Assembly (NCBI RefSeq): GCF_003014495.1
Contig: NZ_PYGC01000016.1
Location: 1-51,138 of the forward strand
Direction: 5' to 3'
From: Prolixibacter denitrificans
GTDB taxonomy: Bacteria; Bacteroidota; Bacteroidia; Bacteroidales; Prolixibacteraceae
DNA length: 51,138 nucleotides
Part shown: positions 25,277 through 33,818 of the stretch, piece by piece
How the letters are laid out: every line of letters starts with the position of its first letter
Position numbering within the stretch: the first letter of the stretch is position 1
Position numbers and translations under genes: made by a program
The notes under the pieces: model-generated
The model's input: only the letters and a program-made list of their open reading frames with translations
What the model was told of the DNA's origin: nothing
Databases searched by the model: none

Positions 25277-28200
25277 CACAATCAAAAGGAGAATTACGGT
25301 AACATTCTTCCTTCTGTTTTCGGTAACTTTTGTCGCGCTGGCACAAAATATCAAGGTAACCGGAAAGGTGACTGATAAAAAGACCGGCGAATCCATCCCA
25401 GGTGTCAGTATACTGGTGGAAGGCACCGCTCAGGGAACAGTTACTGACTACAATGGAGTCTATACTTTAGATGTTCCCGGGAATGCCCGGTTAACATTTA
25501 AATTTGTGGGCTATCAGCCGCAAACTATTCCTGTCGACAATCGTCGAACCATTAACGTTATCCTTCAGGAAGATGTTAAGTCGCTCGATGAAGTTGTTGT
25601 GGTGGGATACGGACAGATGAAACGGAGCGATTTAACCGGTTCGGTTGTTTCGGTATCCGACAATGCTATACAGGAATCCGTTCCAACATCTATTGACCAG
25701 GTTCTTAAAGGACGAGCTGCCGGTGTACAGGTACAGCAAAACTCCGGAATGCCCGGTGCCAGTACCTCAATCAGGATTCGCGGTATCAATTCTTTGAGTG
25801 CATCTAACGAGCCAATCTACGTGATAGATGGTGTTATAATTGACGGCGGGGCAACCAGCGCTGGGAACACAAATACAAGTGCATTGGCTTCTATCAACCC
25901 GGCCGATATTGTTTCGATGGATATTCTAAAAGACGCTTCTGCAACTGCCATTTATGGTGCCCGTGGTTCTAACGGTGTAATTATTATTACAACCAAGAGG
26001 GGGCAAAAAGGAAGAGCAACGATTAACTATAATGGTTACGTTGGTTGGCAGCAAATACCCACCAAGCTCGATGTGCTCGATTTGCAACAGTATGCCACAC
26101 ACCGGAATACCCTGGCTGACCTGGGATTGATCAATTACAACAATAATTTTGTCCGCCCCGATTTATTAGGCAAAGGAACGGATTGGCAGAATGAGTTATT
26201 CAGAACGGCCTCGATGAACAATCATTATCTTTCTATTTCGGGCGGGGACGAAAAAAATACCTACAATTTGGGGGCAGGTTATTCCAACCAGAATGGTATT
26301 GCGGCAGGTTCCGGGTTTGAAAGGCTGAACCTGACCGGAAGCTTTGATTCGCAAGTTAAAAGCTACATGAAAGCAGGAGTTAACTTCGCTTTTTCAAATA
26401 CTTATCAGAAGTTGACAGTTTCCGATCAGTCGTTGGTGATAACGGCACTTAAGACAACGCCGGACGTGCCCGTACGTAATCCGGATGGTTCTTTCGCTGC
26501 ATCGAACGAGCAGTATATGCCAACCAATCCCATGGCAATGGCCATGCTGATTGACAACCAAAAGGAAACTGCCGGCATCCGGTCGAATACTTATGTCGAA
26601 CTAACTCCGGAGGTATTAAAAGGATTGTCGTTCCGTACCGAGTTCTCGTTTGACTTCAATTTTATTAATACCTATCGTTTTCAACCTACTTATCATCTCT
26701 CGGAAACACAGTTCCGCGACGACAATGAAGGAACTTATACCAAACAATACAACAAGTTCTGGAGTTGGAGAAATATTCTGACCTACGACCGGACTTTCGG
26801 ACAGCATAAGGTGACCGCCATGTATGGTTTTGAAATGCAAAAATCATCGTGGGATTTTCTTTCCGGCACCCGTAACGGTTATCCGACCAACGGAGCTACT
26901 GATTTAACACTGGGTGATGCCACGACGGCCGCCAATAACGGGTATACCGGAGCCAGTTCGCTTCTTTCCAACTTCGGCCGTATTTTCTACTCTTATGCGG
27001 ACAGATATCTGCTGACGACAACGTTAAGGTACGACCAGTCATCTAAGTTTGCCAGGAACAAACGTGCCGGTTGGTTTCCATCCGCTGCTCTGGCATGGAA
27101 AGTATCTAACGAAGATTTTCTGAAAGATAATACGGTAATTAATAATCTGAAACTTCGGTTAGGCTGGGGATTGGTCGGAAACCAAAATATTCCGGACAAT
27201 TATGCATGGCTGGCCGCCTACACAACTGCAACCACCAACTGGGGAACAGGTTTGATTGCAGCCAATACGCCCAATGAAGATTTGACATGGGAGTCAACCA
27301 GTTCAAGCAACGTCGGTCTCGATTTAAGCTTGTTCCAGAACCGGATTGAATTTATTGGCGATGTCTATTACAAGAAAACTCAAAACCTGTTGTTACAGGC
27401 ATCGCTTCCTGCGTATGTCGGAACTTCCGGACAAGGTGCAAGCGGACGCCCGTGGGTTAACCTGGGGTCATTAGAGAACAAAGGGATTGAGCTTACGCTA
27501 AACACTGTTAACATTAGCCATAATAAATTTCACTGGCGTAGTAATTTCGTATTTACACTGAACAGGAACAAGGTTCTGTCAATCAATACACAAACGGGAG
27601 AAGATGTTCGTTCTATAGATGATTCAAGCTGGGGGGCTACCGGTTCTACCATTATCAACCGTACCATCGTTGGTCAACCTATTGGCCAGTTCTACGGCTA
27701 CCAGGTTATCGGACGGTTTGAAAAGGCAACCGATTTCTATTACAAAGACAAAGACGGAAATATAAAGCGTGTTCCGGTTATGAGTAATCTGCCTATCGAT
27801 GAACAAAACGGTGTATGGATTGGTGATTACATTTATAAAGATCAAAACCACGATGGAGTAATTGACCAGAAAGATCGCACGTTTATCGGAAATCCGGAAC
27901 CGAAATTTACATACGGAGTAGGAAATAGTTTTACGTACGGAAATTTGAGCTTATCGGTTTTCCTCACCGGTTCATACGGGAACGATGTGATCAACTATGC
28001 CCGCCGGTATATGGGTAATCCGCGCAGGAATATTTCCAACCTGTTTGCCTATGCTATTGATTATGCAAAAACAGGACTCATCGATCCCAATGGTCCGAAT
28101 GATTACCGGAATGTGCAAATTACCGGTGGTGATCCGCACATGAGCCGTTTGCCCCAGTCAACAGCCACTTCCGATTATGATTTCGCATTCAGCGACCGTT

Positions 28201-28460
28201 TTGTTGAAAATGGTTCCTATCTCAGGATACAGAATATTTCGTTGGAGTACACTTTGCCTCAAAGATGGGTAAGGAAGGTTGGTATGTCCAATGTGAAGGT
28301 TTACTCTAATTTACAGAATGTTTACACGTTTACGAACTACAGCGGTTTCGATCCGGAAGTGGGTATATCCTATAGCGGGGGAAACCAGTTAAACGGTGTG
28401 GATAACGGACGATATCCTTCTCCAAGGATTTATACGGTTGGTGTCAATGTTACTTTCTAA
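25263..28460 (+). CDS. SusC-like TonB-dependent outer-membrane transporter, 1065 aa
   Basis: Outer-membrane importer without an STN domain. Signal peptide (1-27, ending VALAQ), CarboxypepD_reg-like domain (~30-110, GKVTDKKTGESIPGVSILVE), SusC junction LDEVVVVGYGQMKRSDLTGS, plug domain with the KDASATAIYGARGSNGVIII segment, then the barrel ending VGVNVTF. Lacking an STN domain, it would be regulated by the divergent HTCS and not by the ECF/FecR system. SusD, a glycan-binding lipoprotein and xylanases follow in the same direction, so xylo-oligosaccharide uptake is the likely role. Two adjacent ATGs start the frame (25263 and 25266). Confidence 0.95.
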   Translation: MMKTDTIKRRITVTFFLLFSVTFVALAQNIKVTGKVTDKKTGESIPGVSILVEGTAQGTVTDYNGVYTLDVPGNARLTFKFVGYQPQTIPVDNRRTINVILQEDVKSLDEVVVVGYGQMKRSDLTGSVVSVSDNAIQESVPTSIDQVLKGRAAGVQVQQNSGMPGASTSIRIRGINSLSASNEPIYVIDGVIIDGGATSAGNTNTSALASINPADIVSMDILKDASATAIYGARGSNGVIIITTKRGQKGRATINYNGYVGWQQIPTKLDVLDLQQYATHRNTLADLGLINYNNNFVRPDLLGKGTDWQNELFRTASMNNHYLSISGGDEKNTYNLGAGYSNQNGIAAGSGFERLNLTGSFDSQVKSYMKAGVNFAFSNTYQKLTVSDQSLVITALKTTPDVPVRNPDGSFAASNEQYMPTNPMAMAMLIDNQKETAGIRSNTYVELTPEVLKGLSFRTEFSFDFNFINTYRFQPTYHLSETQFRDDNEGTYTKQYNKFWSWRNILTYDRTFGQHKVTAMYGFEMQKSSWDFLSGTRNGYPTNGATDLTLGDATTAANNGYTGASSLLSNFGRIFYSYADRYLLTTTLRYDQSSKFARNKRAGWFPSAALAWKVSNEDFLKDNTVINNLKLRLGWGLVGNQNIPDNYAWLAAYTTATTNWGTGLIAANTPNEDLTWESTSSSNVGLDLSLFQNRIEFIGDVYYKKTQNLLLQASLPAYVGTSGQGASGRPWVNLGSLENKGIELTLNTVNISHNKFHWRSNFVFTLNRNKVLSINTQTGEDVRSIDDSSWGATGSTIINRTIVGQPIGQFYGYQVIGRFEKATDFYYKDKDGNIKRVPVMSNLPIDEQNGVWIGDYIYKDQNHDGVIDQKDRTFIGNPEPKFTYGVGNSFTYGNLSLSVFLTGSYGNDVINYARRYMGNPRRNISNLFAYAIDYAKTGLIDPNGPNDYRNVQITGGDPHMSRLPQSTATSDYDFAFSDRFVENGSYLRIQNISLEYTLPQRWVRKVGMSNVKVYSNLQNVYTFTNYSGFDPEVGISYSGGNQLNGVDNGRYPSPRIYTVGVNVTF

Positions 28461-28478
28461 CCATTTAATTCAGTGAAA

Positions 28479-30146
28479 ATGAAAACAAAAAGAATATTTT
28501 TCTCATTAATCATTGCATTGGCACTCTCGTTAAATTCATGCAATGATTATCTGGATATTAAGCCTAACAACCTGATTACCGGGAGTAGCCTTACGGAAGA
28601 TAATCTTCCTGCACTCACTGCCCCTCTTTATAATAAAGTTTGGTTCGACTTCAATGACAAGTTCTATTACGGGTTAGGCGACGGAATGGCTTACAATTTA
28701 TACGCGCCCTATTCCGATTACATTTATCCTTTTGCCGACTTGTCGGTAACCGGACTGACAGGACCTTTGGTCAGTGCCTGGTCGTCTTTGTACGTGGTTG
28801 TTCAGCAATCAAACAAAGTAATCAAGAGTATAAATGAAAGCTCTGCCGCTGACGATGTGAAGCAACAGTATATAGCTGAGGCTCGCTTTATGCGTGGTAC
28901 GGCTTATTGGTACCTGGCTTCGTTATGGGGTAATGTGATTATTTCCGAAGACCCAACGCCGTTGGCGTCTAATCCGGTGGTTAATTCCAATCCGCAGAAA
29001 GATGCGTTCGAATTTGCCATCCGCGACATGGAATTTGCTGCCAAATATTTACCTGAAGAGTCGGGACAGCCTGGCAGAGTTAATCGTTACAGTGCCTTTG
29101 GGATGCTTTCCCGTTTTTATCTGGCTTATTCGGGCTTTGTTGCTTCGAATTACGGAGAGAGTCCGAATGTAGGAACACGTGATCAGGCTTATCTCGATCT
29201 GGCTAAAAAAGCTGCCGAAAAGGTGATTAACCAAGGCCCGTTTAGTTTGATGGAAAATTATCCGGATCTGTTCAAAATCGAACATAACAACAACACCGAG
29301 TCGATGTTTGCCTTCCAGTGGGTACCGGGTCTGAACAGTACTACCGGATATGGAGTGATTAACACTCACCAGGCCTATTTTGCATTTGGTTCGGAAGTTA
29401 CGGGCGACGATGCTGCCTGGGGCGACTGGACGAGATGTCCTTACGACATGATTAAGGAGTATGAGGAAAACGACACCATCCGCCGCAAGGCAACGTGGAT
29501 GGGGTATGGTGACTTTTATCCTGAAATCAACCAGGCCAATGGCGGACTTCTTTATGAGCGAAATGTATCGGGAAACAGCTCTACGACCCTGAATGTTAAA
29601 AAAGGAGTTGTCGGCTCCAGTAAAGATAATCCTGCTATCGGGCGAATGAACTCAGCTCTCGATAATTATATGCTGCGTTTGGCCGAAGTTTACCTGAATT
29701 ATGCCGAGGCTGTTCTGGGTAATAACGAAAGTACGACTGATGCAACTGCTCTGATGTATTTTAACGATGTTCGCACACGTGCCGGTTTGGAGGCTAAAAC
29801 CAGCATCTCATGGGAAGATATCCGCCACGAACGCCGTGTGGAATTCAGTATGGAAGGCAGGTATTGGTACGATTTGCTAAGCCGTGCTTATTACAAACAG
29901 CAGGAAATTATCAACTATATCGACGGTCAGGACCGGGGAACGATCCCAGCTTACTTGTTCAGCGCCCCCAATAATTTAAGCATCGATTCCGAACGAAATC
30001 CGGGAACCCGTCCGGTAGGGCAGGCTGATGCTTCTATTTTCCTGTTGCCTTATCCTGAATCAGAACTGATTCAGAACCCGAAATTGGGTGATGCTCCTGT
30101 TCCTTATGAATTTACGGAAGAGAGAATAACTGACTTATTTGAATAA
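28479..30146 (+). CDS. SusD/RagB-family xylan-binding lipoprotein, 555 aa
   Basis: SusD partner of the preceding SusC. I start it at the ATG at 28479; an in-frame GTG lies two codons earlier. The lipoprotein signal MKTKRIFFSLIIALALSLNS ends at Cys21. SusD features include LDIKPNN, the TPR-like EARFMRGTAYWYLASLWGNV stretch and the C-terminal RRVEFSMEGRYWYDLLSRAY and NPKLGDAPVPYEF segments. Length is typical of SusDs from xylan loci. It starts 18 bp after susC and its stop lies 19 bp before the chosen start of the next lipoprotein gene, so the genes form one transcript. Confidence 0.94.
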   Translation: MKTKRIFFSLIIALALSLNSCNDYLDIKPNNLITGSSLTEDNLPALTAPLYNKVWFDFNDKFYYGLGDGMAYNLYAPYSDYIYPFADLSVTGLTGPLVSAWSSLYVVVQQSNKVIKSINESSAADDVKQQYIAEARFMRGTAYWYLASLWGNVIISEDPTPLASNPVVNSNPQKDAFEFAIRDMEFAAKYLPEESGQPGRVNRYSAFGMLSRFYLAYSGFVASNYGESPNVGTRDQAYLDLAKKAAEKVINQGPFSLMENYPDLFKIEHNNNTESMFAFQWVPGLNSTTGYGVINTHQAYFAFGSEVTGDDAAWGDWTRCPYDMIKEYEENDTIRRKATWMGYGDFYPEINQANGGLLYERNVSGNSSTTLNVKKGVVGSSKDNPAIGRMNSALDNYMLRLAEVYLNYAEAVLGNNESTTDATALMYFNDVRTRAGLEAKTSISWEDIRHERRVEFSMEGRYWYDLLSRAYYKQQEIINYIDGQDRGTIPAYLFSAPNNLSIDSERNPGTRPVGQADASIFLLPYPESELIQNPKLGDAPVPYEFTEERITDLFE

Positions 30147-30165
30147 TTCCTCAAAAAGATATCCA

Positions 30166-31485
30166 ATGAAAAATCAAGAATATAAAAGGTTTTGGACGTT
30201 ATTCCTTGGGTTGTTTGTTTTTACGTTATTGCTGAATTCGTGTGAAAAAGACAACAACGATGGGGTTAATACGCCCGTAACGGTTACCAAGGTTTATCTG
30301 GAAGATGCTGAATCTTCCGTTCCCGACAGGGAAGTTACATTTGCCCGTCTTGGACAAACGATAAGGCTTGAGGGCTCTGGGTTTATCGGAGTGAAGAAAG
30401 TGTTTATCAATGGCTACGATAGTTATTTTAACCCTGCGTACATGACGGATAATTCCATGCTGGTAAGTATCTCTCAAAATGTACCGACGATTAAAGCTAC
30501 TGAGGAAGAGAAAAATACCATCCGGTTATTCAAAAGCGAGAGCAATAGTTTCACTTATTCCTTCGAAATAAGAGCTTCCGCTCCAACGGTTACAGCGATT
30601 TCGCATACAATGCCCCAGGCAGGCGATCGGATTACGATTTATGGAACCGGGTTGCAGGGTATCACAAGCATAACGTTTCCCGGCAACGTAACCGTAACCG
30701 AAGGCATTGTCTCAGATGATGAAGATGGCAAATTCTGTATGGTAACTGTACCTGATGGAGTTTCCGATGATGGAGGAGCTATTCTGGTTGTGGGCGCCAA
30801 TGGAGGTGCTTATTCGCCGGCGTGCTTTAATTTCAAAAAAGGATTGTTCCAGAATTTTGATGATGTCAATAACTACTCATGGGCATCCGGAATTGATGAT
30901 GCAGGAACTCCTTTAACTGATGAGATTCCCGCCTCAGGTGATGGTCCCAAATCACAGGGAGGTTACCAGTGTTTCAACGTGAATGGCGAATCAATTGCCG
31001 CGAACTCTGACAAACGGTACTGGACCAACAGTTCGAGCTGGCCGTCTAATCTTCTTTCGGTAATTCCGGCCAGTACACCTGCTTCGGAATGTGGTGTGCA
31101 AATGGATATTTATGTTGAAAATGACTGGAATTCAGGTATTATTCGAATGGTAATGGCTGACGGTTCCGGAACGGATAGGTATTGTATGATTTATCGTCCG
31201 TGGTATGTAAACGGAACGGTTGTGCCTTTCGAGAACCCGGGTTATTGGTTTACCATTACGCTTCCTTTCAGCGATAGCGAAGACTATGTGGGTAAGACCT
31301 TTGGTGATGTAGTTACCTCTATGGCTGACGCAGCTTACCAGCAATCAGGCCCATGGTTTCATAATATCGGTGTACCTGATGTTGTGGAGCCAACAGCTAC
31401 CAATGTAAAGATATACTTTGACAATCTTCGCGTCGTGCCGCTGAACACTCCATCGTACAGCGATTTCCCTGGCGTTGCAGAATAA
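30166..31485 (+). CDS. TIG-domain surface glycan-binding lipoprotein, 439 aa
   Basis: Non-catalytic surface glycan-binding protein of the kind that follows susCD in xylan loci. The ATG at 30166 gives a clean lipoprotein signal ending at Cys26 (LLLNSCEKDNND); an in-frame ATG nine codons earlier overlaps SusD and lacks one. Two IPT/TIG-like immunoglobulin folds (~30-125 and ~130-225, IYGTGLQGITSITFPGNVTV) are followed by a C-terminal beta-sandwich (~225-430) rich in Trp and Tyr, probably the glycan-binding part. No catalytic motif is visible. It sits between susD and the lipoprotein GH10, and would tether xylan near the importer. Confidence 0.85.
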   Translation: MKNQEYKRFWTLFLGLFVFTLLLNSCEKDNNDGVNTPVTVTKVYLEDAESSVPDREVTFARLGQTIRLEGSGFIGVKKVFINGYDSYFNPAYMTDNSMLVSISQNVPTIKATEEEKNTIRLFKSESNSFTYSFEIRASAPTVTAISHTMPQAGDRITIYGTGLQGITSITFPGNVTVTEGIVSDDEDGKFCMVTVPDGVSDDGGAILVVGANGGAYSPACFNFKKGLFQNFDDVNNYSWASGIDDAGTPLTDEIPASGDGPKSQGGYQCFNVNGESIAANSDKRYWTNSSSWPSNLLSVIPASTPASECGVQMDIYVENDWNSGIIRMVMADGSGTDRYCMIYRPWYVNGTVVPFENPGYWFTITLPFSDSEDYVGKTFGDVVTSMADAAYQQSGPWFHNIGVPDVVEPTATNVKIYFDNLRVVPLNTPSYSDFPGVAE

Positions 31486-31506
31486 CCAATATAAATAGGT
31501 ACGATT

Positions 31507-33753
31507 ATGAAACGAAATAGAAAAAATATAATACGTCATATTTTGCCTTTCTCTATCTGTTGCTCACTACTATTGAGTCTGAGCTCATGTGACACGAATA
31601 AAATGGATTGGGGAAGAGATCCTTCGTATGGCGAAGTAACCACAGCTGAGCTGCCATTGGCTCTGTCTGAAAAAATTTCTCGCTACGAATCATTGAAAAC
31701 CTACACCGATTTTACCCTCGGTGTGGGCATCGGTTTGGATTTGTATATGAATGATGAAACCTACCGGAATATCGTGAACGAAAACTTCGACGAAATAGCG
31801 GTAGGTTATGCCATGAAGCATGCGGCAATGGTCAATGCACAGGGCGAATTGAATTTTGGCCCGGTTGACGGACTCATCGCGAAAGCAAAAGAAGCCGGAC
31901 TGACAGTGTACGGGCATACCCTGGTGTGGCATAAAAATCAGAACGCAAGCTATTTAAACGGACTCATAGCACCGACAGTGGTTCCTGCTCCGGCCGGTAG
32001 TAATGCCTTGGATATAACCGGTTTGCAGGATGGTTCATTCGACGGATGGAGCAAACTAAATCCAGGTGCCGGAATTACCATTGTCGACGGAGCGGGTCTA
32101 TCAAGTACAGCTAAGGCGGTACAATTGGTTTCTTCTTCTTCATCCGCAAACGCATGGGATTTGCAATTAGGTTCTCCCGACATCGCGGTTGTGAGCGGGC
32201 ACAATTATGAAATATCTTTCTACATCAAATCGGACCAGCCGGGTAAAGGACGTATCTCTTTTAGTGGGCTATCCAATAATTATCCGTGGCAAGACTGGTA
32301 CAGTACCGGTGGCAGCTACACCGAAGCTTTCGAAACCACTTCGCAATGGCAGCAGGTGAAATTTACCGTGAACGATTTTACCGGTAGTACATTCTCAATG
32401 TTCTTCGATTTGGGATATCTGCCTGATGTGACCTATTACATCGATGTGGATAACATTATGGTGGTCGATTTGGATGCTGAGCCTACCGAAGTCAATTATG
32501 TCCAGAACGGTGGTTTCGAAACCGGAGATTTGACTAACTGGACTGTTAATAATGCAGGTGCTGGTATAGAAGCAACTGCCGAAGATAAGTTTTCAGGTGA
32601 CTATTCAGTTAAAATGACTTCCAGTTCGTCGTCAGCCAATGCATGGGACCTCCAGCTGGAAAGTGATCAGATCTCTTTGGATCCCGCCAAAACCTACACA
32701 TTCTCATTCAATGTTAAGTCGAATATCGACGGAAAAGGACGTGTTTCCTTCCCGGGAGGAGTAGACGGAAATCAATACCCATGGATGGACTGGACGGGAA
32801 CAGGCGCTTCTGAAGCATTTACCACTCCCGCAGGTGTATGGACAGCTATCTCTGTTCAGCTGACAAATACATCCGACGTAAAACTGAGCTTCGACATGGG
32901 TTATTTGCCTGACGTTACTTACTATATCGATGATATCAAAATTGTAGAAAATACGACCAAAAGCGCACAGGCTACAGCCGCAGGACCGATTGTTATTGAA
33001 AAAACTCCTGAGGAAAAAGCCCAGATCATCGGTGATGCGATGGAAAGCTGGATTTCCCAGATGGTTAGTCATTATAAAGACGATGTACACGCCTGGGATG
33101 TAGTGAACGAACCCATGAACGAAGATGGTACTTTACGGGATGGAAATGTAAGCGATCCGGCATCCGATGAATTCTACTGGGTGAAATACCTGGGAGAGAA
33201 TTATGCCGTAACAGCTTTCAACCTGGCCCGCCAATACGGTAACCCCGATGACAAACTGTTCATCAACGATTATAACCTGGAATACAGCCTGGAGAAATGC
33301 GACGGGTTGATTCAGTATGTTAGTTATATCGAAAGCCAGGGAGCTACCGTCGATGGTATTGGAACGCAAATGCACCTGTCGCTCAGCAGCGATACGGTTA
33401 AAATAGCCCAGATGTTCCAGAAACTGGCTGCGACCGGCAAACTCATTAAGGTATCCGAGCTGGATATCAAGGTGGGCACATCTTCGCCTACAGATGAGCA
33501 ACTGGCGCAACAGGCGGCTCTCTATCAGTATGTTGTTGATGCGTACATGAAATATGTTCCGGAGAATCAACGGTATGGCATTACTGCCTGGGGTGTTTCT
33601 GATAATGAGCAGGAGCATGTGAACTGGATACCCGATGATGCGCCCAACCTTTGGGATGCCAACTATGAACGAAAATACGCTTATAAAGGCTTTGCCGACG
33701 GATTGGCCGGCCGGGATGTGAGTGCCGATTTTACCGGTGAACTTCAGTACTAA
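31507..33753 (+). CDS. GH10 endo-beta-1,4-xylanase with two inserted CBM4-like modules, 748 aa
   Basis: Surface endo-xylanase that cuts xylan before import. The lipoprotein signal ends at Cys28 (LLLSLSSCDTNK). The GH10 barrel begins at ~50 (FTLGVGIGLDLYMNDETYRN) and runs through AGLTVYGHTLVWHKNQN at ~135-151. It is then interrupted by two homologous modules (~160-315 and ~335-490), each with SSSSSANAWDLQL and YPWxDW motifs and each resembling CBM4/CBM9. The barrel resumes with Glu535 (acid/base, WDVVNEPMNED) and Glu651 (nucleophile, KVSELDIKV). This insertion architecture is known in gut Bacteroidota xylanases. It is probably the primary surface enzyme of the locus. Confidence 0.95.
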   Translation: MKRNRKNIIRHILPFSICCSLLLSLSSCDTNKMDWGRDPSYGEVTTAELPLALSEKISRYESLKTYTDFTLGVGIGLDLYMNDETYRNIVNENFDEIAVGYAMKHAAMVNAQGELNFGPVDGLIAKAKEAGLTVYGHTLVWHKNQNASYLNGLIAPTVVPAPAGSNALDITGLQDGSFDGWSKLNPGAGITIVDGAGLSSTAKAVQLVSSSSSANAWDLQLGSPDIAVVSGHNYEISFYIKSDQPGKGRISFSGLSNNYPWQDWYSTGGSYTEAFETTSQWQQVKFTVNDFTGSTFSMFFDLGYLPDVTYYIDVDNIMVVDLDAEPTEVNYVQNGGFETGDLTNWTVNNAGAGIEATAEDKFSGDYSVKMTSSSSSANAWDLQLESDQISLDPAKTYTFSFNVKSNIDGKGRVSFPGGVDGNQYPWMDWTGTGASEAFTTPAGVWTAISVQLTNTSDVKLSFDMGYLPDVTYYIDDIKIVENTTKSAQATAAGPIVIEKTPEEKAQIIGDAMESWISQMVSHYKDDVHAWDVVNEPMNEDGTLRDGNVSDPASDEFYWVKYLGENYAVTAFNLARQYGNPDDKLFINDYNLEYSLEKCDGLIQYVSYIESQGATVDGIGTQMHLSLSSDTVKIAQMFQKLAATGKLIKVSELDIKVGTSSPTDEQLAQQAALYQYVVDAYMKYVPENQRYGITAWGVSDNEQEHVNWIPDDAPNLWDANYERKYAYKGFADGLAGRDVSADFTGELQY

Positions 33754-33776
33754 CCAACTAGCTAGCGTGTATTAGC

Positions 33777-33812
33777 AAGGACAGAGGTAGCTTTCAAGTT
33801 ACTTCTGTCCTT
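33777..33812 (+). terminator. 15-bp-stem hairpin just before the GH35 start
   Basis: Bases 33777-33791 pair with 33798-33812 (stem starting AAGGACAGAGG, two wobble pairs, loop TTTCAA). The T-tract is short (TTTATT) and the GH35 ATG is only six bases further on, so it also covers the ribosome-binding region. It may reduce expression of the downstream enzymes relative to susC/susD/GH10, or mask translation initiation. A full stop is unlikely unless another promoter exists, and none is visible. Confidence 0.65.
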
Positions 33813-33818
33813 TATTAA

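Noticed and set aside
28473-28478. GTG start for the second SusD
   Set aside because: The ATG two codons later is preferred and gives the same signal peptide.
30139-30165. Earlier ATG for the TIG-domain lipoprotein, overlapping SusD
   Set aside because: The ATG at 30166 places the lipobox correctly and avoids the overlap.
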